Source: a virus
DNA: 31,905 nt
Direction: 5' to 3' (one strand)
Virus record (IMG/VR): IMGVR_UViG_3300050011_000089
Location: 1 to 31,905 of that record
How positions within the stretch are numbered: position 1 is the stretch's first letter; each line of letters opens with the position of its first letter. The notes below the pieces were generated by a model. The model ran no database searches, had not been told where the DNA came from, and saw nothing but the letters and a program-made list of their open reading frames with translations. Below, piece by piece: positions 1 to 7,349 of this stretch. The translations under genes were made by a program, and so were the position numbers.

Positions 1-1077
1 GGCCGGGCGCGGGCTGGCGCTCGAGGCCGGGGCAGCCTCGTTCCAAGGAGCTGCCACCCGCGCCGCGTCCGCCGACGTCTGGCCGGCGTCGCTCGCCGGT
101 TCGGGCTGCTTCGTGACCTGCCCCTTCAGCTTGTCGATGAGCTCCATCGGCTTGCCCTTGAAGGCGCGGAGGTCCACGAGCTGCTGCGCGGGCGTGGCCT
201 TGATCGCCATGAACTTCGGCATGATGATCTGCTGGACGTCGGGGTCCTGGGTCACGGCGTCGAGCGCCTCTTGAATCGCGGTGGCGATGTCCTGCTCTTT
301 CGGCTTGCCGGTCGCGGCCGGGGCGTCGTCCCGGAACGCCTCGTCGACGCTGATGCTCTCCTCCCGGATGGCGCTGGCGAGGCCGAGGAGGTCCTCGAGG
401 ATCTCGAGCGTGATGTCCTGCTCGCCGACAATCGCAAACCGCGCGAAGACGCGCGCCGGCGGGATGCCGAGCTTACTGAAGAACTCGAGGGCCTTCGTCC
501 GGCGCTCGCCGAGCGTCTTCTGGTCGCCCACGGCCGTCTTGACCGCCGCCTGGTAGATCGGCTCCCAGAAGGCTTTCGGGATGATGTGGAGGATGGCGTT
601 GCGGAGCGCGATCGACGTGCCGGCGTTGCTCGTCACGGTGATCATGTCGTCGCTGTAGCGCCGCCCGTCCTTGTCGGTGATCTTCCGGCGCGTCCGCACG
701 GCGATGAAGGCGTTGTGCTCGACGTCGAGACAGGCACCCTCGCAGACGACGAACCCGTTCTCCTCGGAGATGGGCCGGCCGGCGGCGCGAATGTTCGTGT
801 AGGCGCCGAGCAGAATCTCGGCGAGCCGGATGCTCGGGCCCTTGATCGGCTTGTTCCCCCGCGGGAGGCTGTAGATGCAGCTGGCGGCGGTGTCGACGTT
901 CAACGTCGCCATGCTCAGGGCCGTCTTGACGAACTTCTGGATCGAGCGCGGGTACCGTTTGGCCGTGGCGATCTGGACGTCGATGTCCTCCCGGCCGATA
1001 GGCACGAGCTGGCTCGCGTCGAGGACCTCGGTGTCCGGGTCTTCAGCGGGTGACGAGGGTGAGGGTCGTTGCAGCAT
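1..1077 (-). CDS. Partial phage protein, possibly recombination-associated (C-terminus off left edge)
   Basis: The frame is open from the ATG at 1077 to the window edge, giving 359 codons without a stop, so the C-terminus is missing. Conserved-looking blocks are a YPRSIQKF stretch (residues 42-49), LPRGNKPIKGPSIRLAEI (71-88), a DVEHNAF segment (118-124) and SIALRNAILHIIP (155-167). The tail from about residue 255 is Ala/Pro-rich. From memory, this layout (a GPSxRLAEI block followed by SIALRNAI) recurs in uncharacterised phage proteins encoded with early recombination or nuclease genes. A single-strand annealing-like role is only an inference, since no RecT, ERF or Sak motif is certain. It is the last gene of the leftward early cluster. 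Its start overlaps the preceding gene by 35 nt, and a GAAAGGACGG purine stretch lies just upstream. Confidence 0.75.
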   Translation of the reverse strand, partial: MLQRPSPSSPAEDPDTEVLDASQLVPIGREDIDVQIATAKRYPRSIQKFVKTALSMATLNVDTAASCIYSLPRGNKPIKGPSIRLAEILLGAYTNIRAAGRPISEENGFVVCEGACLDVEHNAFIAVRTRRKITDKDGRRYSDDMITVTSNAGTSIALRNAILHIIPKAFWEPIYQAAVKTAVGDQKTLGERRTKALEFFSKLGIPPARVFARFAIVGEQDITLEILEDLLGLASAIREESISVDEAFRDDAPAATGKPKEQDIATAIQEALDAVTQDPDVQQIIMPKFMAIKATPAQQLVDLRAFKGKPMELIDKLKGQVTKQPEPASDAGQTSADAARVAAPWNEAAPASSASPRPA

Positions 1078-1348
1078 GGCGTCCGTCCGTCCTTTCAGGG
1101 AGGGTGAGCGAGAAGAACACGCGCCACGCATCGCGGCGCTCTTGTTCGGTGGTCCGTGCGCGAATCGCGCGGAGTGCGGGTTCCCAGCTGTGGGCGTTCG
1201 GGCACCACGCGGGCAGCTCGAGCACCCCGTAGAGGCGGAGCAGTTCCGAGCGGTCGACCGCGACCGCCGCGATGCGGACCTGCCGCTTCGCCTGTTCGGT
1301 GCGCTCGTCGACGATGGCGAGGTGGTTCGGGTTCGGGCGCGGGGTCAT
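1043..1348 (-). CDS. Hypothetical protein, 101 aa
   Basis: This 101-residue soluble protein has no recognised family. It is rich in Arg, Glu and Ala and mostly helical in character, with one PAWCPNAHSW segment near the middle. Its ATG overlaps the stop of the upstream HTH gene (ATGA), and its end overlaps the following gene by 35 nt, so all three are probably translationally coupled. The last 20 or so residues, which lie in the overlap, look less protein-like than the rest. Position between a regulator and a probable recombination gene suggests an early accessory function. Nothing in the sequence says what that is. Confidence 0.6.
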   Translation of the reverse strand: MTPRPNPNHLAIVDERTEQAKRQVRIAAVAVDRSELLRLYGVLELPAWCPNAHSWEPALRAIRARTTEQERRDAWRVFFSLTLPERTDGRHAATTLTLVTR

Positions 1349-1572
1349 GAGGCTTTCCGTCCTTTCGCCGGCACCGGCCGGAAGGTGACAAGCCGCTCGA
1401 AGCCGAGGGCCTCGTAAATCGCCGGGCCGATCTCCCGGCGCCCGTTCAGAATGTCGCTGAGATAGCCGCCGCTGATCTGAAAGTGGGCGGCGGCTTTGGT
1501 CTGCGATCCGCCGAAGTCGATCGTGATCGTGGCGCGCAGCCGGTCGAGTAGGTCCGTCGGGGTGATGTCCAT
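1345..1572 (-). CDS. Small Cro/CI-like helix-turn-helix DNA-binding protein
   Basis: This 75-residue protein contains an XRE-type helix-turn-helix. The SQTKAAAHFQISGGYLSDIL stretch (about residues 23-42) has the expected pattern: helix, turn at the QISGG segment, recognition helix with SDIL, then NGRREIG. There is no dimerisation or protease-sensing domain, so it resembles a Cro-like single-domain repressor. It sits 43 nt downstream of the methyltransferase gene. The gap holds a short dyad that could be its operator, which is inference. It is coupled by ATGA to the next gene. A plausible role is control of the divergent promoters near 2.8 kb or of the early cluster. Confidence 0.8.
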   Translation of the reverse strand: MDITPTDLLDRLRATITIDFGGSQTKAAAHFQISGGYLSDILNGRREIGPAIYEALGFERLVTFRPVPAKGRKAS

Positions 1573-1596
1573 CTCTCGCGTACCTTACACCTTTCC

Positions 1597-1618
1597 TATT
1601 CCGCTGACCAGCGAATTA
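1597..1618. promoter_or_regulatory. Short imperfect dyad between methyltransferase and HTH genes
   Basis: The core CGCTG-AC-CAGCG (1602-1613) is a perfect 5+5 inverted repeat flanked by partly symmetric A/T bases. It fills the short gap between the methyltransferase stop and the HTH gene. It could be an operator for the adjacent HTH protein or an RNA hairpin. No T-tract follows it on the minus strand, so it is not an obvious terminator. Arms of this length can occur by chance. Confidence 0.25.
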
Positions 1619-2800
1619 TCGATCCGGCTCGTCGGGGCCAGCGATTGGCAAAAAGAGCGGCGCGACGGCCGCGATCCGGCGTTCCGCCAACGCCACATAC
1701 TCCGGATTGAGTTCAATACCGAGGAACTGGCGTTGCGCCTTCGCGCAGACGACGCCGACGGTCCCCGCGCCGGCGAAGGGATCGAGCACGGAATCGCCGG
1801 CAATGGACCCGGCCAGGATACAGGGCTCGACGAGCGCCTCGGGAAAGGTGGCGAAGTGCGCCTCGGGATAGGGCGACGTGGCGATCGACCAGACGCTCCG
1901 CTTGTTCGCGCCTGCATATTCCGGCCTGGACTGCGCCTCTAGAATGCGGCGTTTAACATCGCTCGGATTTTGCGCGCCGACGGCCTCATAATCTTTCGTA
2001 GCCTGCCCGCGATATTTCGGCAAGGGGTAAGCGCCGGAATGTTCTCCCGCCTTCGTTCCCTTTGGCTGGTTTTCCGTGTGCGCCCAACTGCCCCCACTCG
2101 TCTCGTCCCAGATTCGAACATACGGCTCGCGGATCGCCGCCGCGTCGTAATAGTAGCGCGGGGATTTTGTCAGCAGGAACAAATACTCGTGCGCCTTCGT
2201 CGGCCGGTCCGTCACGCTCTCCGGCATCGGGTTCGGCTTCGCCCAGATGATGTCGCTCCGCAGATACCAGCCCGCCGCCTGCAGCGCGAAGGCCACGCGC
2301 CAGGGGATGCCGACGAGATCCTTCGGTTTGAGGCCAACTATTGATCGGTCATTGGGCCGTAGGCCGTGTCGCCTCGCAGGCTGTTTCGGATCGACCCCGT
2401 GCGCTTGTCCTTTCGCGCACTGGTAAGAATCGCCGAGGTTCAGCCAGACCGTCCCGTCGTCCCGCAGCACGCGCCAGACCTCCGCGAAGACGGCGACGAG
2501 GTTCGCCACGTACGCCTCAGGTGTCGGTTCTAGGCCGAGCTGCGCATCAATGCGTTGAGCGCCACAACGACAGTGACCGGCGTGGACGGAGACGGATCCC
2601 TTGTTCGATGCCTGTTTGGCCGTACCGGCAGCATTGGTCCTCGACTCGCTGCCAATGTGCGAGCATCCAGGATCGCCGCCGTCCCATCTTGCCGTCCCAT
2701 AATCCCGGAGCCCCCAATAGGGCGGCGACGTCACGACGCACTGGACCGAGGCGTCCGGGAGCGTCTGGAGCACGGTGCGCGCATCGCCGCAATGAATCAC
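1616..2800 (-). CDS. DNA methyltransferase, N4-cytosine/N6-adenine type, beta-class order
   Basis: This 394-residue protein should transfer a methyl group from S-adenosylmethionine to an exocyclic amino group in DNA. The catalytic motif TSPPYW is at residues 24-29 and the SAM-binding DPFAGAGT motif is near the C-terminus (340-347). Catalytic motif first and SAM motif last is the beta-class order. A Cys/His cluster (CSH near 46-48, CRC near 77-79) sits in an insertion after the catalytic motif and could bind zinc. The SPPY signature is common to N4-cytosine enzymes but does not prove the base. No restriction endonuclease lies beside it, so it is an orphan enzyme, probably protecting phage DNA from host restriction. 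It starts at ATG 2800 and diverges from the plus-strand pair. Confidence 0.93.
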   Translation of the reverse strand: MIHCGDARTVLQTLPDASVQCVVTSPPYWGLRDYGTARWDGGDPGCSHIGSESRTNAAGTAKQASNKGSVSVHAGHCRCGAQRIDAQLGLEPTPEAYVANLVAVFAEVWRVLRDDGTVWLNLGDSYQCAKGQAHGVDPKQPARRHGLRPNDRSIVGLKPKDLVGIPWRVAFALQAAGWYLRSDIIWAKPNPMPESVTDRPTKAHEYLFLLTKSPRYYYDAAAIREPYVRIWDETSGGSWAHTENQPKGTKAGEHSGAYPLPKYRGQATKDYEAVGAQNPSDVKRRILEAQSRPEYAGANKRSVWSIATSPYPEAHFATFPEALVEPCILAGSIAGDSVLDPFAGAGTVGVVCAKAQRQFLGIELNPEYVALAERRIAAVAPLFLPIAGPDEPDR

Positions 2801-2851
2801 CGTTCCCGCTCCGCGCCTGCGGTTGGGTGTATCCTAGCGTTTAACGCAACC
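2801..2851. promoter_or_regulatory. Divergent intergenic region with an 11-bp dyad
   Basis: This gap separates the leftward methyltransferase from the rightward zinc-finger gene and should hold promoters for both. It contains GCGTTTAACGC (2837-2847), a perfect 5-1-5 inverted repeat in the most AT-rich spot of the region. That is suitable for a small HTH repressor such as the one at 1345-1572, but the link is inference. I could not find a confident -35/-10 pair with standard spacing on either strand. Confidence 0.35.
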
Positions 2852-3079
2852 GTGGAGGCCGCTTTCGTCCAGCCCGTCGTCCAGCCTCTCCGGGAGCGCC
2901 CGTGCGCCCGGTCGGGCTGTAGCGTGGTCTTCACGCCGAAGCGGAAATGGGGGCGGTTCTGCTGCGATGCCTGCCGGATGGAACACTTCAAGCAGGCCCG
3001 CAACGCCCGCGTGCTCGAGGTCGTCGATCGCCTGAAGGCGGATATTCTTCGGGAGTTGAAGAAAGGGAGCCGATCATGA
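2852..3079 (+). CDS. Small zinc-finger-like protein, 75 aa
   Basis: This is one of only two convincing plus-strand genes. From the GTG at 2852 it encodes about 75 residues. A cysteine cluster CARSGC (residues 18-23), then FCCDACRMEHF (about 37-47), is arranged as in small treble-clef or zinc-ribbon proteins of phages. A charged helical C-terminus follows (VVDRLKADILRELKKG). The stop overlaps the start of the next gene (ATGA). The start is uncertain: an in-frame ATG at 2792 would lie inside the antisense start of the methyltransferase gene, so the GTG is preferred although its ribosome site is weak. The partner molecule is not evident. Confidence 0.6.
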   Translation: MEAAFVQPVVQPLRERPCARSGCSVVFTPKRKWGRFCCDACRMEHFKQARNARVLEVVDRLKADILRELKKGSRS

Positions 3080-3327
3080 TCACCGACGCGCAAGTCAAGG
3101 CGGCGCGGCATCTCGTCGGGCACCGCGTCCGGTTCGCCCACGAGGCGTGGCATCCGGGATACCTCGTCTTGATGGCGATCCCGAACGCGATGATCGAGAT
3201 CGAAGGCTTTACGGGCGTCTTCGCGCCGCATCTGGTCGTGCGCGTTGACCAGGCCAGCGTCGAGGAACTCGGCCCGGACCGCGAGAGCCGCCGCGACGGC
3301 TGGGGTCTCGTCGCGGCGGCGCGGTAA
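3076..3327 (+). CDS. Hypothetical protein, 83 aa
   Basis: This soluble 83-residue protein begins at an ATG overlapping the upstream stop (ATGA), preceded by a good GAAAGGGAG ribosome site. The N-terminal half (ITDAQVKAARHLVGHRVRF) looks helical. The middle (YLVLMAIPNAMIEIEGFTGVFAPHLVVRV) looks like beta strands, compatible with a small mixed alpha/beta fold. No family is recognised. It forms a two-gene rightward unit with the zinc-finger gene and converges on the leftward late genes, ending about 60 nt short of the 3388 gene. The context suggests an early accessory or regulatory protein. Confidence 0.6.
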   Translation: MITDAQVKAARHLVGHRVRFAHEAWHPGYLVLMAIPNAMIEIEGFTGVFAPHLVVRVDQASVEELGPDRESRRDGWGLVAAAR

Positions 3328-3387
3328 GTTACTCGTCGGTCTCGCCCAACACCACCATTTGAAACCGGCGCCGGAGCGCCTCGAGGT

Positions 3388-3696
3388 CTAGCTCGAGACG
3401 GGCGGCGCGTTTGGGTCGAGGGGCGGGGCGTCCGCCTGCGGGGCGGCGTTCGCCGTTTCCTCGGCGATGTCGGCGGCTTCGTCCAGCTCGAGCTGGGCGT
3501 ACTGCGCGGGCGTCAGGTTGCCCGTCAGCGCCGCGTTCACCGCGCTGGTCACCTTGCCGACCAGGTCGGCTCCAATCGCGGTCAGCTCGGGGCCGAGCTT
3601 CGCCGCCGCCGCGGCCGCCGCCGCGATCACGCTGTTCGCCGCACCCGAGAGGAGCGTGTTCTCCGCCTCGGTGAGCAGACTATTCACATCGACCAT
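3388..3696 (-). CDS. Ala-rich helical hypothetical protein, 102 aa
   Basis: I chose the ATG at 3696 because a GGAGGT ribosome site lies 6 nt upstream. An earlier in-frame ATG at 3708 overlaps that site and is less likely. The protein starts MVDVNSLLTEAENTLLSG, then has a run of eight alanines and a long amphipathic or hydrophobic helical stretch (KLGPELTAIGADLVGKVTSAVNAAL). It ends in an acidic, Pro-rich tail. No clear transmembrane segment or family is seen. It is the last gene of the leftward lysis/surface block. Confidence 0.65.
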   Translation of the reverse strand: MVDVNSLLTEAENTLLSGAANSVIAAAAAAAAKLGPELTAIGADLVGKVTSAVNAALTGNLTPAQYAQLELDEAADIAEETANAAPQADAPPLDPNAPPVSS

Positions 3697-3754
3697 CGGG
3701 ACCTCCATTTTTCTCTCAACACGCAGGTTTGACGGGACGCGCGCGCGGGGCGTT

Positions 3755-4483
3755 TTACCGCCCGAGCGCCGCCGTGATCTTCGCCACCGCCGACGTCAGG
3801 TCGCTGGTGATGTCCGCCAGCACGACGCCCGGGGCCATCGCCGCGAGCGCCGTCAGGGCCGATTGGACCTTCGACAAGAGCGCCTGCTCAAGCGGCAGCA
3901 CCGCCGTCCCGGTCACGCCGCAGGGCGCCGCCGCCGTGCTGGTCTGGCCGGCCGCGCACGGCGCGAGGGCGGTCGTCAGCGCCTGGTTCGTCTGCGAGAC
4001 GCCGAGCAGGACGGCGTTGACCTGCCGGAACTGCGCGTCGGTCAGGCTCGGGCTAGGCGCCGGCGCGTTGTGGAGCGTCTCGCTTTTCTTCGTCGCGTCC
4101 CGCGTCAGCTGCTCGACTTGCTGGCTCACATTGCCGGCGCAGCCCGCCAGACTCATCATCCCGATCGTGAGCAGTCCGATCAGGAGAAACGATTTGGTCG
4201 AGGTGCGGATCGTCCGGCTGGGCGCGATCCAGACCGCGCCGATCATCATCGCCGCCGGCGCGAGCGCCGCCACGCCGGCCGTCTTCACGCCGGCCATGAT
4301 CGTCGCCGTGATGAAGCCCTGCACCCACCGAAAGATCGCCGTCCCCCAATTGTAGGCCTTCACGTCGGCGACAGACTTCCATGTCACAAAGGCGTGGTAG
4401 TCAACGGCCGCCGCCGCGCCGGCCCCGTAGATGCCCGCTTGAAAGATCGTACTGTGAAACACCGCGAGAATGACTGCCCACAT
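3755..4483 (-). CDS. Membrane protein with internal lipoprotein signal (holin-like / lipoprotein fusion)
   Basis: The ATG at 4483 is chosen for its AAAGGAG ribosome site, which spans the upstream stop. The 242-residue protein has a moderately hydrophobic N-terminal part (residues 1-86) with candidate membrane helices around 55-85. A complete type-II signal follows: basic SRTIRTSTK, hydrophobic SFLLIGLLTIGMMS, then lipobox LAGC with Cys115. The remainder is periplasm-like (Gln/Thr/Ala-rich helices, two more Cys). A lipobox this deep in a protein is odd. The frame may fuse a small holin-like protein to a lipoprotein, or an internal start (ATG ATG at 4249/4246) may make the lipoprotein separately. 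Being near the lysozyme, an outer-membrane spanin-like role is possible but unproven. Confidence 0.7.
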   Translation of the reverse strand: MWAVILAVFHSTIFQAGIYGAGAAAAVDYHAFVTWKSVADVKAYNWGTAIFRWVQGFITATIMAGVKTAGVAALAPAAMMIGAVWIAPSRTIRTSTKSFLLIGLLTIGMMSLAGCAGNVSQQVEQLTRDATKKSETLHNAPAPSPSLTDAQFRQVNAVLLGVSQTNQALTTALAPCAAGQTSTAAAPCGVTGTAVLPLEQALLSKVQSALTALAAMAPGVVLADITSDLTSAVAKITAALGR

Positions 4484-4485
4484 CG

Positions 4486-4854
4486 TTAACGCTCCTTTGG
4501 TGCAATCGGGGCGGATTGGTCCGCCGCCGTGTAAGGGGTGACCGTCGGGGCGGCCACCGATCCGCGGACCCGGTATTTCCACGCCACGTTGGGGGCGGTC
4601 TCTGCGAGCGCATGCTCGACTTGCGAGATCCGCGGCTCGAACTGTTCGACTTTGCCGAGCCGGAGTTCCATGTCGGTGTCGTGCTGCTCGTGTGCGCCGA
4701 GGGCCTGGCCGATCTTCCCGATGCCGACGATGGCACCGATGATCATGCCGCAGATCGTCAACGCCCCGACGACGACGCCAATCGCGGCGGTCGGATTACT
4801 CTCGCGCCGATAAGTATCAGGCTGCCGCGCTGGAAGCCTTTCGTTCGAAGGCAT
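4486..4854 (-). CDS. Small membrane protein with coiled coil, holin/accessory lysis candidate
   Basis: This 122-residue protein has a charged N-terminus and one strong hydrophobic segment at about residues 24-46 (AIGVVVGALTICGMIIGAIVGIG). An amphipathic, probably coiled-coil region follows (EQHDTDMELRLGKVEQF onward), then a Pro/Ala-rich tail. The predicted topology is a short cytoplasmic N-terminus with the coiled coil on the other side, or the reverse. Its ATG overlaps the stop of the glycosidase-like gene (TGATG). The region resembles small phage membrane proteins near endolysins, but a holin versus virion-associated role cannot be decided from sequence. Confidence 0.7.
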   Translation of the reverse strand: MPSNERLPARQPDTYRRESNPTAAIGVVVGALTICGMIIGAIVGIGKIGQALGAHEQHDTDMELRLGKVEQFEPRISQVEHALAETAPNVAWKYRVRGSVAAPTVTPYTAADQSAPIAPKER

Positions 4855-6368
4855 CAGAGCGCCTCACCGCCAGGCCACTGGTTCCCGTTCCCGTAGCCGG
4901 TCCACGGTACGGGCCCCGGCGCGCAGCACGTCTCCCAGGAGCGGAGGTTGCCGTGCGCTTCGTCCGGCTGATCCTCGTCAAATTGGAGGTCCGCCACCAG
5001 CTCGAAGGCCCAGAGCGCGACGTCGCCGTTTACCCGGCCGAAGCACCGTTGCGCGTCGTTCCCGTGCGCCGCCATCGTGCCGGCGTTGTCCGCCGGGTTG
5101 CCCTGGTAGAGCAGGACGTCGACCTGATGCGGCGGCCCGAAGGCGTTTCCAATCTTGAGCTCGGTCCAGAAGTCGTCCTGCTCCTGGCCGTTGTTGCCCC
5201 ATTGGGTCACGTAGGTCGAGAAGTGCAGGCCGAGCTTAATGCCGGCCGCCTTACACTTCTGCGAGAGCCAGCCGATGATCGGATAGAAAGCACCGTCGCC
5301 GGGGATGTTCCAGAGGTTGCCCTCCCAGAAGGGCACGCAGACGTCCAGCGCCTTCGCGGCCACGAGGGCGTCGAAGATCGGCTCGAACTTCGCCTGGAAC
5401 TGGACGAGGGTCATGTTCGCCGGCGAGAAGTATTTCGAGGCCAGCATCACGACGGAGAAGCCGAGTTCACCCTTCACGCGCCCGCAGGTGGCGACAAACT
5501 GGTCAAGGGTCTGATCATTGCCCGGCGGCCCGATGGCCTCGGCTGGCGGCGGCGAGATGCGGCTCCGGTCGCTCGGTCCCATCGAGTCGTCGGCCGAGAG
5601 CAGCCCGTGCGTGAAGCCGTAGCGGGCGCAGGTGTCGAGCCAGCTCTGCTGGAACGCCGGCGGGTAGCGGTCGAAGAACCACGAGAGGAACCGTTGCGGC
5701 TGCTTACTCGAGCCGCCCGGCACGAACGGCAGGCCCGGCAGCGTGACCGCCCAGCAGCTCGCCCGCATCGTGAGGACGTCCGGCGCGTAGGGGAGCCAGC
5801 TGGCCATCGCGTTGGGCGGCAGCGTCGTGTGGACCTGGTTGCCGTCCGGGCCGGGCTCGTCGAACGGTGGCAGCGGCGGCCGGACGATGATTGGCGGCTT
5901 CGGCGGCACGGGCGGGGCCTCGCCGTAGACGACGAAGGTCTGCCACGCGGTCTGGTCGACGCCCTGCGCGGTCAAGATGGGCCGCGGCAGCGTCGTGTCG
6001 ACGCGCAGGTAGTGGCGCCCGTCGCTGCAGCGGTAGCAGGTCGGGATGCCGCCGTCCGGCTGCGCGGGCTGTCGGAGCGGTGTGAACTTCTCCCAGGCCC
6101 CGGCGACGGTCCGGTTCGTCGAGATGACGCCGCCCCCGCCGCCCTCGGCCGTCACATAGTAGCCGTTCACGCTCAGGGAGACGGTCCCGTCGTCGTCGTT
6201 CACCGTCTCGAGCGGCGACTCCCAGGCGCCTGGGCTCGCCACGTTGAAGACGATGGCCGACCCGCGCGGGTCCGTCGGCTTCTGGAGGGCGTTGATCCCG
6301 CCCCCGTACTGCCAGGACCCGAAGAGGCCGTTGGACGCCGCGAGTTGCACCGGACGGGGATCGCTCAT
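4854..6368 (-). CDS. Beta-trefoil (fascin-like) plus TIM-barrel-like protein, putative glycan-binding/hydrolase
   Basis: The ATG at 6368 is preceded by GAGGAGGCG, so it is preferred to an upstream in-frame start inside the lysozyme gene. The 504-residue protein opens with a domain resembling fascin/ricin-type beta-trefoils (about residues 20-100: SLSVNGYYVTAEGGGGGV, then TNRTVAGAWEKFTPL). A Pro-rich linker separates it from a C-terminal domain (about 210-500) with the rhythm of a (beta/alpha)8 barrel: FDRYPPAFQQSWLDTCARYG, LGFSVVMLASKYF, LDVCVPFWEGNLW and IKLGLHFSTYVTQWG. Acidic residues lie near strand ends. I infer surface-glycan binding with possible glycosidase activity. Catalytic residues cannot be assigned. 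Placement between lysozyme and membrane genes allows either a lysis or a virion role. Confidence 0.75.
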   Translation of the reverse strand: MSDPRPVQLAASNGLFGSWQYGGGINALQKPTDPRGSAIVFNVASPGAWESPLETVNDDDGTVSLSVNGYYVTAEGGGGGVISTNRTVAGAWEKFTPLRQPAQPDGGIPTCYRCSDGRHYLRVDTTLPRPILTAQGVDQTAWQTFVVYGEAPPVPPKPPIIVRPPLPPFDEPGPDGNQVHTTLPPNAMASWLPYAPDVLTMRASCWAVTLPGLPFVPGGSSKQPQRFLSWFFDRYPPAFQQSWLDTCARYGFTHGLLSADDSMGPSDRSRISPPPAEAIGPPGNDQTLDQFVATCGRVKGELGFSVVMLASKYFSPANMTLVQFQAKFEPIFDALVAAKALDVCVPFWEGNLWNIPGDGAFYPIIGWLSQKCKAAGIKLGLHFSTYVTQWGNNGQEQDDFWTELKIGNAFGPPHQVDVLLYQGNPADNAGTMAAHGNDAQRCFGRVNGDVALWAFELVADLQFDEDQPDEAHGNLRSWETCCAPGPVPWTGYGNGNQWPGGEAL

Positions 6369-6381
6369 CTGACTCGCCTCC

Positions 6382-6921
6382 TCATGGCAGGACCACAAAC
6401 CGAATCGCTCGATGGGCCACGCCCTCGGCGAACTTGGCCGCGACGAGAGTGCCGTTCCAGGCCTCGGCCGCTCGGAGCGCGGCGAGACTATTGTTCACCA
6501 ACAGCTTCCACATCGGGGCGGGCGGAAAGGTCGACAACGAGAGGATCACCTGGGGCCCGATGACGCCATCGATAGGGGCGCCGGCAAACCCGAACCCCAG
6601 CACCCGCTGGAGATATTTCACCGCCGTCACCGGCCCGCTATTGTACGCAAAGTCGAGGAGTTGAATCTGGAGATGCTCATCGCCGACCTGGTCGAATCGA
6701 AACTGCGTGGCATCGCGGGCGACTTTGCGGGTGATGATAGCACGGGCGTCGGGAATTGTCAGGGCCTTCAGATCGTCGACCGTACACGGCACGCCGCGGT
6801 CGGCCTCGAGCGTGGCGAGGATGATGCCGCCCGGGCCGGTCGGCTGGTCGATCTGCGGCGGCTCGGCGTACACCGATCCTTCCTCGACGAAGATCAGATC
6901 GACGAACTGGTCGAGCGTCAC
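6382..6921 (-). CDS. Endolysin, GH108-type N-acetylmuramidase (lysozyme)
   Basis: The gene begins at a GTG (6921) overlapping the stop of the upstream membrane gene (GTGA). The 179-residue product should cleave the N-acetylmuramic acid/N-acetylglucosamine bond of peptidoglycan at lysis. The N-terminus has the GH108 pattern: FVEEGSVY with the presumed catalytic Glu13 or Glu14, then PTGPGGIILATLEADRG, matching the family's Gly-rich active-site loop. The C-terminal half has FAYNSGPVTAVKYLQRVLG and DGVIGPQVILSL, typical of the peptidoglycan-binding part. The EGG motif reads EEGS, a mild deviation. There is no signal peptide, so release would need a holin, for which the neighbouring small membrane proteins are candidates. 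Confidence 0.88.
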   Translation of the reverse strand: MTLDQFVDLIFVEEGSVYAEPPQIDQPTGPGGIILATLEADRGVPCTVDDLKALTIPDARAIITRKVARDATQFRFDQVGDEHLQIQLLDFAYNSGPVTAVKYLQRVLGFGFAGAPIDGVIGPQVILSLSTFPPAPMWKLLVNNSLAALRAAEAWNGTLVAAKFAEGVAHRAIRFVVLP

Positions 6922-7349
6922 TGATCCTCCTCCCGTCGGCGTTCGCCGTGCGTCCTGGGGGCCACGATGCGGCGCCGCTCGACGAGGAGGTCCATCACCC
7001 CGCTGACCTTCTCGTCATGGGCTTTGAGTTTGGCGGCCGACTCCACCATTTTCATTTCCATCTCGCCAATCTTGACCTGCAACCGCGTCCCTTCCCGGCT
7101 CGCTTTATCGTGCAGATCCTCGATCCGATCCTGCATCGCCGACAGCCGCTGATCCACCTGGCTGGCCCGCTCGAGCCGGAGTCGTTCGCATCGCTCCTCG
7201 TGCCGATCGACCAGACGCTGGGCCTCGTCGGCGCTGAGGCCCTTCGTCTGCGATCCCATCTTCACGCCGCCCTTGAACGAGAGCAAGAGCGCCGTGGCGA
7301 CGGCACTCATGAGAAACTGCCCAAGGGAGAGCCAGTCGTGGGCGGTCAC
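6918..7349 (-). CDS. Single-span membrane protein with long coiled coil, holin/spanin-like candidate
   Basis: The GTG at 7349 overlaps the stop of the 34-residue membrane gene (GTGA), which decides the start over a longer upstream frame. The 143-residue product has an N-terminal hydrophobic segment (LGQFLMSAVATALLLSF, about residues 8-24). A long charged, heptad-like region follows (SADEAQRLVDRHEERC, then RLSAMQDRIEDLHDKASREG and beyond), ending in an Arg-rich tail. This topology fits an inner-membrane spanin or holin accessory protein with a coiled-coil domain. It precedes the lysozyme gene, to which it is coupled by GTGA. Confidence 0.75.
   Translation of the reverse strand: MTAHDWLSLGQFLMSAVATALLLSFKGGVKMGSQTKGLSADEAQRLVDRHEERCERLRLERASQVDQRLSAMQDRIEDLHDKASREGTRLQVKIGEMEMKMVESAAKLKAHDEKVSGVMDLLVERRRIVAPRTHGERRREEDQ

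Noticed and set aside
3329-3390. A coding-looking short end (LELDLEALRRRFQMVVLGETDE) on the minus strand after the 102-residue gene
   Set aside because: No start codon in this frame upstream that is free of the 102-residue gene. It could be a frameshifted tail or a relic, but there is no slippery site or conserved feature to support it.
4953-6563. A 536-codon plus-strand frame opposite the beta-trefoil protein
   Set aside because: Arg/Val/Glu/Leu-biased shadow frame. The opposite strand has clear domain patterns and tight gene coupling.
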